Positions 50,480-59,406 of a stretch of 64,000 bases of DNA are shown here, piece by piece (within the stretch, counting starts at the first letter, position 1; the number at the start of each line of letters is the position of its first letter). Made by a program: the position numbers and the translations under genes. The notes under the pieces were generated by a model. That model was not told the DNA's origin. It worked only from the letters and a program-made list of their open reading frames with translations, and ran no database searches. This DNA is from Arthrobacter castelli DSM 16402 (lineage in GTDB: Bacteria > Actinomycetota > Actinomycetes > Actinomycetales > Micrococcaceae), in NCBI RefSeq assembly GCF_000430705.1, contig NZ_AUMN01000021.1:1-64000 (forward strand), in the 5' to 3' direction.

Positions 50480-51229
50480 TTATCCATTTTGGGACAGTAG
50501 ATGCGCCGGTGGCTTTTCCAGCACTCGCGGTCGGCCGAATTGCGTGCGTACACCGGGCGAATACAGGACAGATTCGGGAGGGCCTTCGACCTCGAAGCCG
50601 GCCGCTTTGAGCAAGCTGTCGTCCAGTTCAGTCAGTTGTGCCGGATGAAGCGGCCAGGAAGTGTGGGCGTTGGGGATGTAGTAGGTTTCGCCGCGGAACC
50701 GGCTGTGCAGGCCAAACCGTGCGGTGAGGAAGACCGATAGTGCATCGTCGGCAATGCGCTCTGTATCTGCTGCCACGGCGAACGAGGTTCCTGCCGTGCC
50801 ACGGCGTCGTTGAACGGTGTATCCGTGCCCCACCGGGCCCTCCTGGGAGTAGCGGCAGCGCGACCAGACGTAGGGAATACCGGCGGCCCTGGCGGCGAGA
50901 ACCGCGGCCAACCGGGAAGCATCGAGGGTCAAGAACACTACCCCCCGGGTACCATCACGCTCCCGTGAGTATACGCGGACATTGATTTCGTTGAAGCTGT
51001 CGAAATGGGGAGCCGGCCGACCACTTCCCAAGCCCGCGTTGCGCATCCGGAACCCGATCAGTCCGACCCATGCACTGCCGTCGTATATGTCTGGTTCTAC
51101 GCCGACAGGTAATCGCGCCGCACAGATATCGGCCAGGATACGCCAGGGCAGAAAGACGGCATCTTCCCAAGATTGATCCATGATGGCCGGCTGAGGTAAC
51201 GGCGGGGCTAAAGGCCAGGAGTCAGTCAC
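50480..51229 (-). CDS. DUF2071 (YqjF-like) protein
   Basis: 249 aa from GTG 51229. The family pattern is visible: MDQSWEDAVFLPWRILADICAARLPVGVEPDIYDGSAWVGLIGFRMRN, FNEINVRVYSRERDGTRGVVFLTLDASRL, GIPYVWSRC. DUF2071 proteins are cytosolic and uncharacterised, and are common in soil actinobacteria. It lies 16 bases upstream of nothing on its own strand except the oxidase gene that ends at 51246, so it may be read through from that gene. Confidence 0.8.
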   Translation of the reverse strand: MTDSWPLAPPLPQPAIMDQSWEDAVFLPWRILADICAARLPVGVEPDIYDGSAWVGLIGFRMRNAGLGSGRPAPHFDSFNEINVRVYSRERDGTRGVVFLTLDASRLAAVLAARAAGIPYVWSRCRYSQEGPVGHGYTVQRRRGTAGTSFAVAADTERIADDALSVFLTARFGLHSRFRGETYYIPNAHTSWPLHPAQLTELDDSLLKAAGFEVEGPPESVLYSPGVRTQFGRPRVLEKPPAHLLSQNG

Positions 51230-51245
51230 GTTAATACCGGCCTGC

Positions 51246-52625
51246 TCAGATTGCCTTCCCGGGATTCAGGATGCCTTTGGGGTCCAATGCATCCTTGATG
51301 GCGTGTTGAACCTCGAGTGAAACTTCACCGAGTTCGGGAAGGAGCCAATCACGCTTGAGCAGTCCAACTCCGTGCTCCCCGGTCAGGGTTCCGCCGAGCC
51401 TCTTGGCCAGGTAAAACATCTCCCCCAACGCGGCTTTTGCCGGTCCTTCTGTCACTGAATCCTCCTCGTCCATGACGATCATCGGGTGGAGGTTTCCGTC
51501 GGATGCGTGGGCCACTGTGAAGATCCTGGCACCGGTCGTGCGGGAGATTTCCCCAAGTCCCAGTGCGGCATCCGCGAGCCGCCCCCGCGGCACGGCAATA
51601 TCGCCGATGGAGACCCGTCCAAGCTGCTCCAGCGAAGGAATCGCTTCGCGTCTGGCTCTGACCAATTCTTCGGCATGCTCGGAATCTGCGGCCTTTTCAC
51701 ACGAGCTTGCAAGGGGTTCGATGGCTTCCAGGACGACGTCCTGCTCCAAAAATGCGCCGTATCCGTCCGTCTGTGCCAGCAGGAAGGCGCCGCCCCTGGA
51801 CCGGTAGTCCGTGCCCAATGCCGAATCGACGGCTTCGAGGGTTTGGCCGTCCATGAGTTCAAGCAGGGAAGGCTGCACCTGTGCTGCTATGACCGCTGAA
51901 GCGGCTTGAGCCGCGGTTGCGAAATCCGGGAAGAACGCCGCAACTGTCGCCGTCGCCGTCGGCAGCGGACGGAGTCGCAAGGTCGCTTCAACAACGATTC
52001 CAAGCGTTCCCTCGGAGCCGGTGAACAGCGCGTTGAGGTCGTAACCCGCGACGCCCTTGAGCGTTTCCCTTCCGGTTCTCAGTTCCCGGCCATCGGCCAG
52101 CACGACGTGCAGGGCCAGCACGGCTTCACGTGTCACACCATATTTGGCGCATCTCATGCCGCCGGCATTCGTACTGACGTTTCCGCCGATGGAACAGATC
52201 GCCGTGCTGGCCGGGTCCGGGGCGTAGAAGAGCCCGTGTTCTGCCACCGCGGCATTCAATTCGCCATTGAGAACGCCAGGCTCGACGACTGCCAGATGCT
52301 CGACGGGGTCAATTCGGAGGATGCGGTTCATGCTGGACACGTCGAGGACCACTTCACCGGCCTGCCCCACCCCGCCGGCGGCGAGTCCAGTACCGGCACC
52401 TCGGGTTACCAGCGATACATCGTTGGCGGAGGCAAGCTGCACGGTGCGCACCACGTCGTCAACCGAATGAGCGAATACGACGCCGTCGGGCAGTGTCGTT
52501 GAGGCGTAGCCGGAGCGGTCCCTGCCGGCGTTCAGTCTGTCCTCGTACGAGGTGGAGGATGTTTGGACCGCCTCCAGCACAGATGCGGCGGGGCTTGAAA
52601 GGACGGATGCGTTGTCGCTATTCAC
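51246..52625 (-). CDS. FAD-linked oxidase, glycolate/D-lactate dehydrogenase type
   Basis: 459 aa from GTG 52625 (AAGGGAG upstream). The FAD_binding_4 domain is seen in DDVVRTVQLASANDVSLVTRGAGTGLAAGG, TAICSIGGNVSTNAGGMRCAKYG and LFTGSEGTLGIVVEATLRL. The C-terminal half carries TVAHASDGNLHPMI and LGGTLTGEHGVGLLKRDWL, typical of GlcD-type 2-hydroxy acid dehydrogenases. It would oxidise D-lactate, glycolate or D-2-hydroxyglutarate. No iron-sulphur partner is nearby. Confidence 0.88.
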   Translation of the reverse strand: MNSDNASVLSSPAASVLEAVQTSSTSYEDRLNAGRDRSGYASTTLPDGVVFAHSVDDVVRTVQLASANDVSLVTRGAGTGLAAGGVGQAGEVVLDVSSMNRILRIDPVEHLAVVEPGVLNGELNAAVAEHGLFYAPDPASTAICSIGGNVSTNAGGMRCAKYGVTREAVLALHVVLADGRELRTGRETLKGVAGYDLNALFTGSEGTLGIVVEATLRLRPLPTATATVAAFFPDFATAAQAASAVIAAQVQPSLLELMDGQTLEAVDSALGTDYRSRGGAFLLAQTDGYGAFLEQDVVLEAIEPLASSCEKAADSEHAEELVRARREAIPSLEQLGRVSIGDIAVPRGRLADAALGLGEISRTTGARIFTVAHASDGNLHPMIVMDEEDSVTEGPAKAALGEMFYLAKRLGGTLTGEHGVGLLKRDWLLPELGEVSLEVQHAIKDALDPKGILNPGKAI

Positions 52626-52793
52626 GCCAACTCCCTTGTTAGTGAATCGTGCCAGTCGGGGCCCATCGCACACTGCCAGCCAAAAATTGAACATTCCACT
52701 ATGTGAAAATCAGTTTCTGCTGCTTGGGATCGACTCTAGATCTCTTCGATATGACGGTCAATGGCGCGGCAGAACACGCTGGCCCTCGCCCTG

Positions 52794-53366
52794 TCAGGCG
52801 CCGGTGACGACTCGCATGAAAACAACAGGTTCAGCTTCTTCATTCCGGTAGGCGTACTCCTGATCACTTCCAATGACGGCGCTTTGCCCGGCACTCAATA
52901 CCTGCACTGCCGCACTCGTCGCCAGGGTCAAATATCCGGCAAGAACATGGTGGATCTCCTGGCTGCCGGGCCGGTCGGGACTGGCCACATAGCGCCCCCT
53001 GGGAGCCAGTACCCAACGCCATAGTTCAGCCCGCGGATTCTCAGTTGCGCCCAGCAGGAAGGCGCAACTGCCGTCCGGATCCGCCCAGACCAGCGTTCCT
53101 TCCACCTGCTCATCCTTCGAAGCGCTGTCGGGCAGCGCCAGGGCGGCGAAGTCGGTTCCGAGGGCGCTGGCGATGCGGTCGACGCTTGCCAGACTTGGGT
53201 TTGCCTGGCCAAGTTCTATGCCGGTGAGCATTCTGCGGCTGAGCCCGCTGGCTTCTGCAAGTTGCTGCACGCTCCAGTGGCGCTGTTGGCGCAGCAAACG
53301 AATGCGCTTGCCGACGCGGGTGACGAAATGTTGTGTGGCACGGCTGCCGGCGGTCTCACTGCCCAT
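52794..53366 (-). CDS. XRE-cupin transcriptional regulator
   Basis: 190 aa from ATG 53366; the frame open to 53549 lacks a better start. N-terminal helix-turn-helix VGKRIRLLRQQRHWSVQQLAEASGLSRRMLTGIELGQANPSLASVDRIASALG, then a C-terminal cupin (GSQEIHHVLAGYLTLATSAAVQVLSAGQSAVIGSDQEYAYRNEEAEPVVFMRVV). This architecture controls adjacent metabolic genes. It is divergent from an aminotransferase gene, and two copies of an operator-like palindrome lie between them. Confidence 0.9.
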   Translation of the reverse strand: MGSETAGSRATQHFVTRVGKRIRLLRQQRHWSVQQLAEASGLSRRMLTGIELGQANPSLASVDRIASALGTDFAALALPDSASKDEQVEGTLVWADPDGSCAFLLGATENPRAELWRWVLAPRGRYVASPDRPGSQEIHHVLAGYLTLATSAAVQVLSAGQSAVIGSDQEYAYRNEEAEPVVFMRVVTGA

Positions 53367-53368
53367 AA

Positions 53369-53427
53369 TGAGCAGTATAGTGCCCAAAAAATTTGTCAAC
53401 AGGTTTTGGTGAGCAATATAGTGCTCA
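53369..53427. promoter_or_regulatory. Pair of operator sites between the XRE-cupin and aminotransferase genes
   Basis: TGAGCAGTATAGTGCCCA (53369-53386) and TGAGCAATATAGTGCTCA (53410-53427) are two copies, differing at two bases, of an inverted repeat TGAGCA-N6-TGCTCA. They are 41 bases apart, about four helix turns. The second overlaps the likely -10 (ATATAG/TATAGT) of the aminotransferase promoter whose -35 is TTGTCA at 53392-53397; the first touches the regulator's start codon. Confidence 0.75.
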
Positions 53428-53519
53428 CTAAACCACAGAACTTGGTGCGCGGTGCCCGTCCCCGAAGACTGGGAAGAACCCGTGCTTGGACAGGCTTGAG
53501 GTACGAAAGGGCAAAACTG

Positions 53520-54701
53520 ATGCAGATCCGTGAATTCGCAGTCGAGCAATGGATGAACGAGTACGAAGAGACCTGCCGATACAACTTGGCGGAGACATGT
53601 GTCAGTTCACTAACCACCGGGGAACTGTTGGACTTGTCCGGCCGGCGTGAGCAGGTACTATCCGAGCTCGAAACCACGCCGCTCACCTACGGGCCGATTC
53701 CGGGCAGCCCCCGCCTGCGCACTCTGGTCGCGGAACTCTATAGGAACCAGCGCCCCGACAATGTCCTGATCACACATGGAGCGATCGGAGCCAACGCCCT
53801 GGTGCATGCCGCTCTTGTCGAGCCGGGCGATCACGTCGTGACCGTCGTACCCACATATCAGCAGCATTACTCCATCCCGGCCAGTTACGGAGCCCGTGTC
53901 GATCACCTGCCGCTGCAGGAGGAGCACGGCTGGCAGCCCGAGCTGGACGAACTCGACCGCCTGGTGACGCCCAAGACCCGGCTTATTACAATCAACAACC
54001 CCAACAATCCCACCGGTGCGCTGATCGATGCAGAAGGCCTTTCCCGCATAGCCGACATCGCCCGCCGCTCCGGGGCATGGGTATTGTGCGACGAGGTCTA
54101 TCGCGGCGTGGACCAAGCAGGCGACGGATTCACCGCCTCGATTGCCGATTTGTATGAGCGGGGCATCTCCACTGGCAGCATGTCCAAGCCCTTCTCCCTG
54201 GCTGGACTGCGCTTGGGATGGATCGTGGCCCCGAACGATCTCCTGAAGGAGGTTGCCACACACCGGGATTACACCACGATCAGCGTTGGACGAGTGGATG
54301 ACCTGCTGGCCTGCGTGGCCTTGGAATGCAGGGACACCATCCTGGCCCGCTCACAGCGGATCACCCGCACCAACCTGGCCATTGTTGATGAGTGGATCAG
54401 CAGTCGCGACGACGTGACGTACGTGAAGCCGCTCTCGGGGACCACCGCCCTGCTCCGCTACGACGCTCCCGTCGGCTCCTACGAATTGTGCACCCGGCTG
54501 TTGGAACACAGCGGAGTGATGTTCACTCCCGGCGCCGCATTCGACATCGAGAATACTGTGCGCATCGGCTTCGCCGACGACGCCAACACCTTGCGCACCG
54601 GACTGCACCTGTTCGGCCAGTTCCTCGACCAGCTTTCCCATACACCCCTCAACAACGACCACGAGAGCCCTGCAATCCAACCCATTAACTCGCGGAGCTA
54701 A
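53520..54701 (+). CDS. Class I/II PLP aminotransferase
   Basis: 393 aa from ATG 53520 (AAAGGG eight bases upstream). Motifs: TYGPIPGSPRLRTLVAELY, NNPNNPTGA at 159-167, Asp191/Tyr194 in CDEVYRG, the PLP lysine Lys223 in GSMSKPFSLAGLRLGW, and the substrate-binding Arg in VRIGFADD. It transfers amino groups between an amino acid and a keto acid; substrate unknown. It is divergently transcribed from its probable regulator and ends at a strong terminator. Confidence 0.9.
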   Translation: MQIREFAVEQWMNEYEETCRYNLAETCVSSLTTGELLDLSGRREQVLSELETTPLTYGPIPGSPRLRTLVAELYRNQRPDNVLITHGAIGANALVHAALVEPGDHVVTVVPTYQQHYSIPASYGARVDHLPLQEEHGWQPELDELDRLVTPKTRLITINNPNNPTGALIDAEGLSRIADIARRSGAWVLCDEVYRGVDQAGDGFTASIADLYERGISTGSMSKPFSLAGLRLGWIVAPNDLLKEVATHRDYTTISVGRVDDLLACVALECRDTILARSQRITRTNLAIVDEWISSRDDVTYVKPLSGTTALLRYDAPVGSYELCTRLLEHSGVMFTPGAAFDIENTVRIGFADDANTLRTGLHLFGQFLDQLSHTPLNNDHESPAIQPINSRS

Positions 54702-54733
54702 GCGGCAGCGCCCCGAGGGACGCTGCCGCTTTC
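54701..54733. terminator. Bidirectional hairpin terminator
   Basis: AGCGGCAGCG (54701-54710), loop CCCCGAGGGA, CGCTGCCGCT (54721-54730) followed by TTT. It overlaps the last base of the aminotransferase and lies 12 bases from the convergent carboxypeptidase stop. Confidence 0.85.
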
Positions 54734-54744
54734 ACGTTGAACGC

Positions 54745-55890
54745 TTACGGCTCGATCGGGATGATGCCCGCGTAGTCCGTGGCGTAGCCAACCGTTTCGT
54801 AGTGCGGGATTTCATCCCAGATCTCAGGATCGACTTCCTGCACGGCCCCGGTCGCCATGCCGAGCAGCAGTTCCTTCATCGCCAGCACGTTCTGGCGGAT
54901 GCTCTTGCCCCGGGCCTTCTGCCCCAGGCTGTAATCGGAGGAGTTGCCCGAGGTCTCGAAGAACACCACCGGGTTGCTGTGCCCGTCGTCGTTCATGCCC
55001 TGGTAGTTCAGCCCCAGCATCATGGCCGAGACGACGCCGCCTTTGATGTCGATTTCCAGGTTGTTGTTCTCACCCACCTGGTAGCGGTCCATATTGATGG
55101 AGCCGTACTTCGACAGTTCCTGGTAGACGTAGCCCTGCATCTGGCGGGTGAGCACGTCGTAGGCGCCGTCCTCGATGTAGGGCAGTGTTGGTCCGCCGGG
55201 GGCGAGTGAGATGCCGAGCGACAGTGTGACGTCGTCGCCGGTTCCTGCCTCCTGCTTCAGGCCCTGGTGGTGGATGTCGATGCCGAAGGCCGGGTCGATC
55301 ATGGTCCAGTACTCGTAGAAAGCGAGTGATTCGCTGGCGTGGAAGCCGCCCTCAACCCAGCCCCGGTTCAGGTCCACGCGAGTACCATCTTCGGTGATGG
55401 TGTGGCGGATGTTCAGCTCGCTGCCATCCGGGTTGTACATCGGGATGAAGTGGATGGTGTACGCGTCGCGGATCTGCTGGTACGCCTGTGCGCCGTTATT
55501 GCCCAGCTTCTTCAGGATGGCCAGGATCGACTCGGTTCCGTATGGCTCGTTGCCGTGGATGCGGCCCTGGATCCAGACGTCCTCCTCGCCGGTGCCAACG
55601 GTTGCCACATACAGGTCGCGGCCCTGTTCGCTCTTGTTGACCTCGGTTCCGGCCTCTTCGAGGGTGAAGACGTCCACACCGTAGCGGGCGTTGTCCTCGA
55701 GCCTGTTCAGCACCTCAATCATGCCGTCATAGGTCTGAATGCTGGCGGTGTTGGTGTTTCCCTCAGGAGATGGGAAGTTTGCGTCTGCCTGCGCGGGCGC
55801 CGTCGCCAGCAGGGGCAGCGATAATAAGGCTGCCGCGCCCAGTGCCAGTGACTTCGTTCTGTGGACACGGTGTTGTTCCTTGAGTTTCAA
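54745..55890 (-). CDS. Secreted M14 zinc carboxypeptidase
   Basis: 381 aa from TTG 55890, which has GGAGG seven bases upstream; the frame open to 55959 has no better start. A Sec signal peptide TKSLALGAAALLSLPLLATAPAQADA is present. Zinc ligands: His and Glu in GRIHGNEPYGTE, and His in DIHHQG; catalytic Glu in VVFFETSG. These are the M14 features, so it should remove C-terminal residues from peptides outside the cell. Convergent with the aminotransferase across a shared terminator. Confidence 0.88.
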   Translation of the reverse strand: MKLKEQHRVHRTKSLALGAAALLSLPLLATAPAQADANFPSPEGNTNTASIQTYDGMIEVLNRLEDNARYGVDVFTLEEAGTEVNKSEQGRDLYVATVGTGEEDVWIQGRIHGNEPYGTESILAILKKLGNNGAQAYQQIRDAYTIHFIPMYNPDGSELNIRHTITEDGTRVDLNRGWVEGGFHASESLAFYEYWTMIDPAFGIDIHHQGLKQEAGTGDDVTLSLGISLAPGGPTLPYIEDGAYDVLTRQMQGYVYQELSKYGSINMDRYQVGENNNLEIDIKGGVVSAMMLGLNYQGMNDDGHSNPVVFFETSGNSSDYSLGQKARGKSIRQNVLAMKELLLGMATGAVQEVDPEIWDEIPHYETVGYATDYAGIIPIEP

Positions 55891-56097
55891 GAGGAAACCT
55901 CCGGTGATTGATGGGTACGAACATGCACGCCGGCCGTGAGCCGCTTCACGCACACGCATCTCAAGCTATGTACGGCCGCCGGCATGGTCAACGCTTTAGT
56001 TCAGGAACCAGACATTCGGCGATGAGTGAGCAGTATCAAGCGCACAACGTCCACAATGCGGCACCGTTTGAGTGCCGACGTCGATAGACTGCACCTG

Positions 56098-57306
56098 ATG
56101 GCGTCCCGCAATTCCCCTGCAACCAGAGGCAGCACAGCTGTCACCTTGCTGCAGGCCATCTCTTCGACGACCATCGGCGTGTTGCCGGCCTATCTGGTCG
56201 GTGCCTTGGCCGTCCAGATTCGGGACGACCTGGATGTCAGCCCGGCCGAAATCGGCATCGGCGCCGCCATCCTCTTTGGTGTCACCGCCATACTGTCGAC
56301 GCCGATGGGCACCGTCGTGCAGCGGCGGGGCACCGCGTGGGGCATCATCAATGCTTCGATTCTGGCGATGCTCGCGATGCTTGGCATCGCGTGGGCGCCG
56401 TCCTTGCCCGTGCTTTACTGTGCGCTCGTTGTCGGCGGGGTCGGCAATGCCATGGCGCAGCCCGCCGCGAACCTGGGTGTCTCCGCCGCCGTCGGACGTT
56501 CCCGTCTTGGCCTGGCTTTCGGTATCAAACAAACAGCCGTGCCTGCGGCGACGCTGCTCTCCGGCCTGGCCGTGCCGGGGATTGCGCTGATTCTGGGGTG
56601 GCGATGGGTGCTGCTGTTCGCCGCCGTCGCCGCTGCGGCGCTGCTGCTCTGGGCCGCCGTGACGCGCGGCAGGCGGGCTCAGCCGGCGTCGGAATCCGAG
56701 GGTTCAGCGCCCGACCGCGGGACCCCGCGGGCCGGCCTGGTGGTGATCACCATTGGTGTGGGGATCGCGGCGGCGGCTGCCACCTCGCTGGGGATCTTCC
56801 TGATTGACTCCGCCGTCCGGGCCGGCCTCTCCCCGACCGCCGCCGGCCTGATGTTCGCCGTCTCCGCGTTCATCGGCCTGCTGATCCGGATCGCCCTCGG
56901 CGCATTCATGGACCGGGGCACCGGGCGCAGCCCCTACGTCCTGGTGGCCTACCTGCTCCTTGGGGGCGCCGCGGGATTTGTGCTGCTGGCGGTGGGGCAA
57001 GGGCCCTGGTTCGTCGTCGGATCGCTGCTGGCCTACGGGGCCGGCTGGACGTGGCCGGGACTTGTCCATTTCGCCGTCGTCCGCGACAACCGCAGGGCCG
57101 CGGCAGCCGCGACCGGGATACTCCAGACCGGCGTCGGGTTTGGCGGTGCGGCGGGCCCGCTGCTGTTCGGATTTCTGGTCCAGGCCACGTCCTACGGGAC
57201 GGGCTGGATCACTGCCGCCTGCGCGGCCGTGGTCGCGGCCGTCATTTTCCGCATCGGCCGGCGCATGATCCTCAGATCGCGGCAGCTGGCAGCACGCGCT
57301 GCCTGA
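56098..57306 (+). CDS. MFS transporter (CynX/NimT-like)
   Basis: 402 aa from ATG 56098. Twelve membrane helices are visible, with VVQRRGTAW at the loop 2-3 position and ALGAFMDRGTGR at loop 8-9. The sequence style (LGVSAAVGRSRLGLAFGIKQTAVPAATLLSGLAVP) is that of the CynX/NimT or YcaD-like MFS group, which carry small organic or inorganic anions. GATAGACT lies about ten bases before the ATG without a Shine-Dalgarno site, so the mRNA may be leaderless. Confidence 0.85.
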   Translation: MASRNSPATRGSTAVTLLQAISSTTIGVLPAYLVGALAVQIRDDLDVSPAEIGIGAAILFGVTAILSTPMGTVVQRRGTAWGIINASILAMLAMLGIAWAPSLPVLYCALVVGGVGNAMAQPAANLGVSAAVGRSRLGLAFGIKQTAVPAATLLSGLAVPGIALILGWRWVLLFAAVAAAALLLWAAVTRGRRAQPASESEGSAPDRGTPRAGLVVITIGVGIAAAAATSLGIFLIDSAVRAGLSPTAAGLMFAVSAFIGLLIRIALGAFMDRGTGRSPYVLVAYLLLGGAAGFVLLAVGQGPWFVVGSLLAYGAGWTWPGLVHFAVVRDNRRAAAAATGILQTGVGFGGAAGPLLFGFLVQATSYGTGWITAACAAVVAAVIFRIGRRMILRSRQLAARAA

Positions 57307-57370
57307 CAGCCCCGCACGCCGAGTCCGGCATGGCCGTTGGCGCGCGTCGCGCACGGCGCACCGCCGGCCC

Positions 57371-58876
57371 TCAGTCCGCCGTCGGTGCCTTCTCGCGCGG
57401 CTCGGGACGGCTGGTACCGCTGCCTCCGGGCCGGGACTCCCGGATGAAGAACGTGGCGACGAGACCGACGACGCCGAGGGACCCGGCCACGAAGAAGGAG
57501 ACGTTCGCGCCGTGCACCAGCCCCGCCGCGCCGTACTCCTCCGGGTCGCGGGCGGCTCCGGTCATCACGGTGACCAGGACGGCTGTGCCGATGGAGGCGG
57601 CGACCTGGCGCATGGTGTTGTTCAGCGCCGTCCCGTGCGGAATCAGCCGCTGGGGGAGCTGGTTGAGCGCCGCCGTGGTCACCGGCATGATGACCATCGA
57701 CACCCCGAACATGCGTACGGCGTTCACCACCGCGAGGTAGGTGAATGACGTCTCCACGGTCAGCATCGAGAACATGAACGTCGAGCCGGTGAGCAGGGTG
57801 AAGCCTGTCATTGCCAGCCACTTCGCGCCGAACTTATCGAAGATCCGGCCGGTCACCGGGGACATCAGTCCCATGATCACGGCTCCGGGCAGCAGGGCCA
57901 GGCCGGCCTGCATCGCCGAGAAGTCACTCATGTTCTGCATGTAGATCGGCAGCACTATCATTCCCCCGACCAGCACCATGAACACGCACATGCCCAGCCC
58001 CGTGTTCAGGGTGAACATCGGGTACTTGAGCACCCGCAGTTCGAGCAATGGCTCGTCCAGCCTGAGCTGGCGCAGGATGAACCAGACCAGCACGAACGCT
58101 CCGATGACCAGCGGCGCGAGGACCTGGGCGCTGGCCCATCCAGTGGTCCCCGCGAAGCTGAAGCCGAACAGCAGGCCGCCGAAGCCCAGCGAGGACAGGA
58201 TGATGGAGAGGACGTCCAGCCGCGGGAAGGTCCGCTCGGTGACGTTCCGGAGGACGAAGTGAGCGACGATCATGTCGATCACCGCGATCGGCAGCATCAT
58301 CACGAAGAGGACCTGCCAAGGGAGGTTGTCCACGATCCAGCCGGACAGGCTGGGACCGAGCGCGGGCGCGAAGGCGATGACAAGCCCCAGCGTCCCCATG
58401 GCGGTGCCGCGCTTCTCCAGCGGAAAGACCGCGAAGAGGATGGTCTGCATCAGCGGAATGATCATCCCGCCGGCGGTCGCCTGGATGACGCGCCCGCCCA
58501 GCAGCACGGAGTACACCGGTGCCAGGGCGCAGATGATGGTTCCGACGGTGAAGAGGGCCATTGCCGTCAGGAACAGGGCGCGGGTGGTGAACTTCTGGAT
58601 CAGGAAGGCCGTGACCGGGATCATGACGCCATTGACCAGCATGAAGATCGTCGTGACCCACTGCGCCGTATTCGCGGAGATGCCGAAGTCCGCCATGAAT
58701 GCGGGCAGCGCCGTGTTCAGCAGCGTCTGGTTCAGGATGATGATGAACGCGCCCGACAGCAGGACCGCCAGCACCACGTTGGGGTTTATCGGTTTCGAGG
58801 CAGCTCGTTCGCCGTCCGCGTTCGCTGTGGTCGCAGCCTTCGCGGCAGGTGTGGACCCGGTGGTTTTGTCGGCCAA
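57371..58876 (-). CDS. DHA2-family multidrug MFS exporter (EmrB/QacA type)
   Basis: 501 aa from TTG 58876, eight bases after GAGAGGA. About fourteen membrane segments; motif C-like ALGPSLSGWIV, and LNQTLLNTALPAFMADFGISANTAQWVTTIFMLVNGVMIP at helix 1-2 as in EmrB/LmrB/QacA. These proton-driven pumps export drugs and other hydrophobic compounds. The hydrophilic C-tail ends SGTSRPEPREKAPTAD. Single gene; convergent with the CynX-like gene. Confidence 0.88.
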   Translation of the reverse strand: MADKTTGSTPAAKAATTANADGERAASKPINPNVVLAVLLSGAFIIILNQTLLNTALPAFMADFGISANTAQWVTTIFMLVNGVMIPVTAFLIQKFTTRALFLTAMALFTVGTIICALAPVYSVLLGGRVIQATAGGMIIPLMQTILFAVFPLEKRGTAMGTLGLVIAFAPALGPSLSGWIVDNLPWQVLFVMMLPIAVIDMIVAHFVLRNVTERTFPRLDVLSIILSSLGFGGLLFGFSFAGTTGWASAQVLAPLVIGAFVLVWFILRQLRLDEPLLELRVLKYPMFTLNTGLGMCVFMVLVGGMIVLPIYMQNMSDFSAMQAGLALLPGAVIMGLMSPVTGRIFDKFGAKWLAMTGFTLLTGSTFMFSMLTVETSFTYLAVVNAVRMFGVSMVIMPVTTAALNQLPQRLIPHGTALNNTMRQVAASIGTAVLVTVMTGAARDPEEYGAAGLVHGANVSFFVAGSLGVVGLVATFFIRESRPGGSGTSRPEPREKAPTAD

Positions 58877-59294
58877 ACGAGCTGTCCTCTCTGATATGTT
58901 GTGCGGTCCTGGTCTTCGTCGGCCAATGCCGCTGATTGTCCTCCACGATTGCGTCCCGTGCCGTCGTTCGCCGCCCGGGCGTCAATTCATCGAACCCCGT
59001 TGTTGATATTGACATCGCTGTCTTCGCCATCGCCGGGACGTACTGCCGGCGTGCCTGGCGGGCGGCAGCTGACGGGCGGACTTGGTGTGAAGATGCATGG
59101 AGACTCAACAGCCGTGCTGTAGTTGAGTCCGTGTCCCGCTACGTAGGGGTTCCCGGCAGCCTTCGACCAGGTTGAGAATCGGGGCGGGCTCTCCACGCGG
59201 CAGCCTGCTTCGGGCTGCTCCCTTATTCGCCGGCGCTGCCGACATAACAGTCTCTCGAAAAACGGGGGGTATTTCAAGGTTGCACCGACGACGC
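58877..59294. other. Intergenic region upstream of the DHA2 exporter
   Basis: About 420 bases without a convincing gene; the short frames on both strands have no recognisable family. It should contain the exporter promoter. A dyad-like GATATTGACATC at 59008-59019 could be a regulator site, but no regulator gene is adjacent. The right part borders a large hairpin (59295-59347). Confidence 0.4.
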
Positions 59295-59315
59295 AGGTGC
59301 CGGCACCCCTGCCAA
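59293..59315. repeat. GC-rich palindromic repeat, left copy
   Basis: The 23 bases around the palindrome GGTGCCGGCACC match 61344-61366 at 20 positions. The two copies flank the phosphoesterase gene. Confidence 0.6.
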
Positions 59316-59347
59316 GCCAAATTGGCCGCACGGGCACCGGCACCTGT
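59295..59347 (-). terminator. Large hairpin after the phosphoesterase gene
   Basis: CAGGTGCCGG (59295-59304) pairs with CCGGCACCTG (59338-59347), and CCC with GGG just inside. It lies 60 bases beyond the stop codon of the minus-strand phosphoesterase gene. No T-run. Confidence 0.6.
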
Positions 59348-59406
59348 CAGGGGCGGGGCCGACGTCGTCCGCTCACCCGGTTACCAGAGGGCCGACGTCG
59401 TCGCCG

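Noticed and set aside
57924-59108. 394-codon minus-strand frame at the DHA2 exporter
   Set aside because: Same strand as the exporter but in another frame; very Arg/His/Asp-rich and without membrane segments, while the exporter frame has fourteen.
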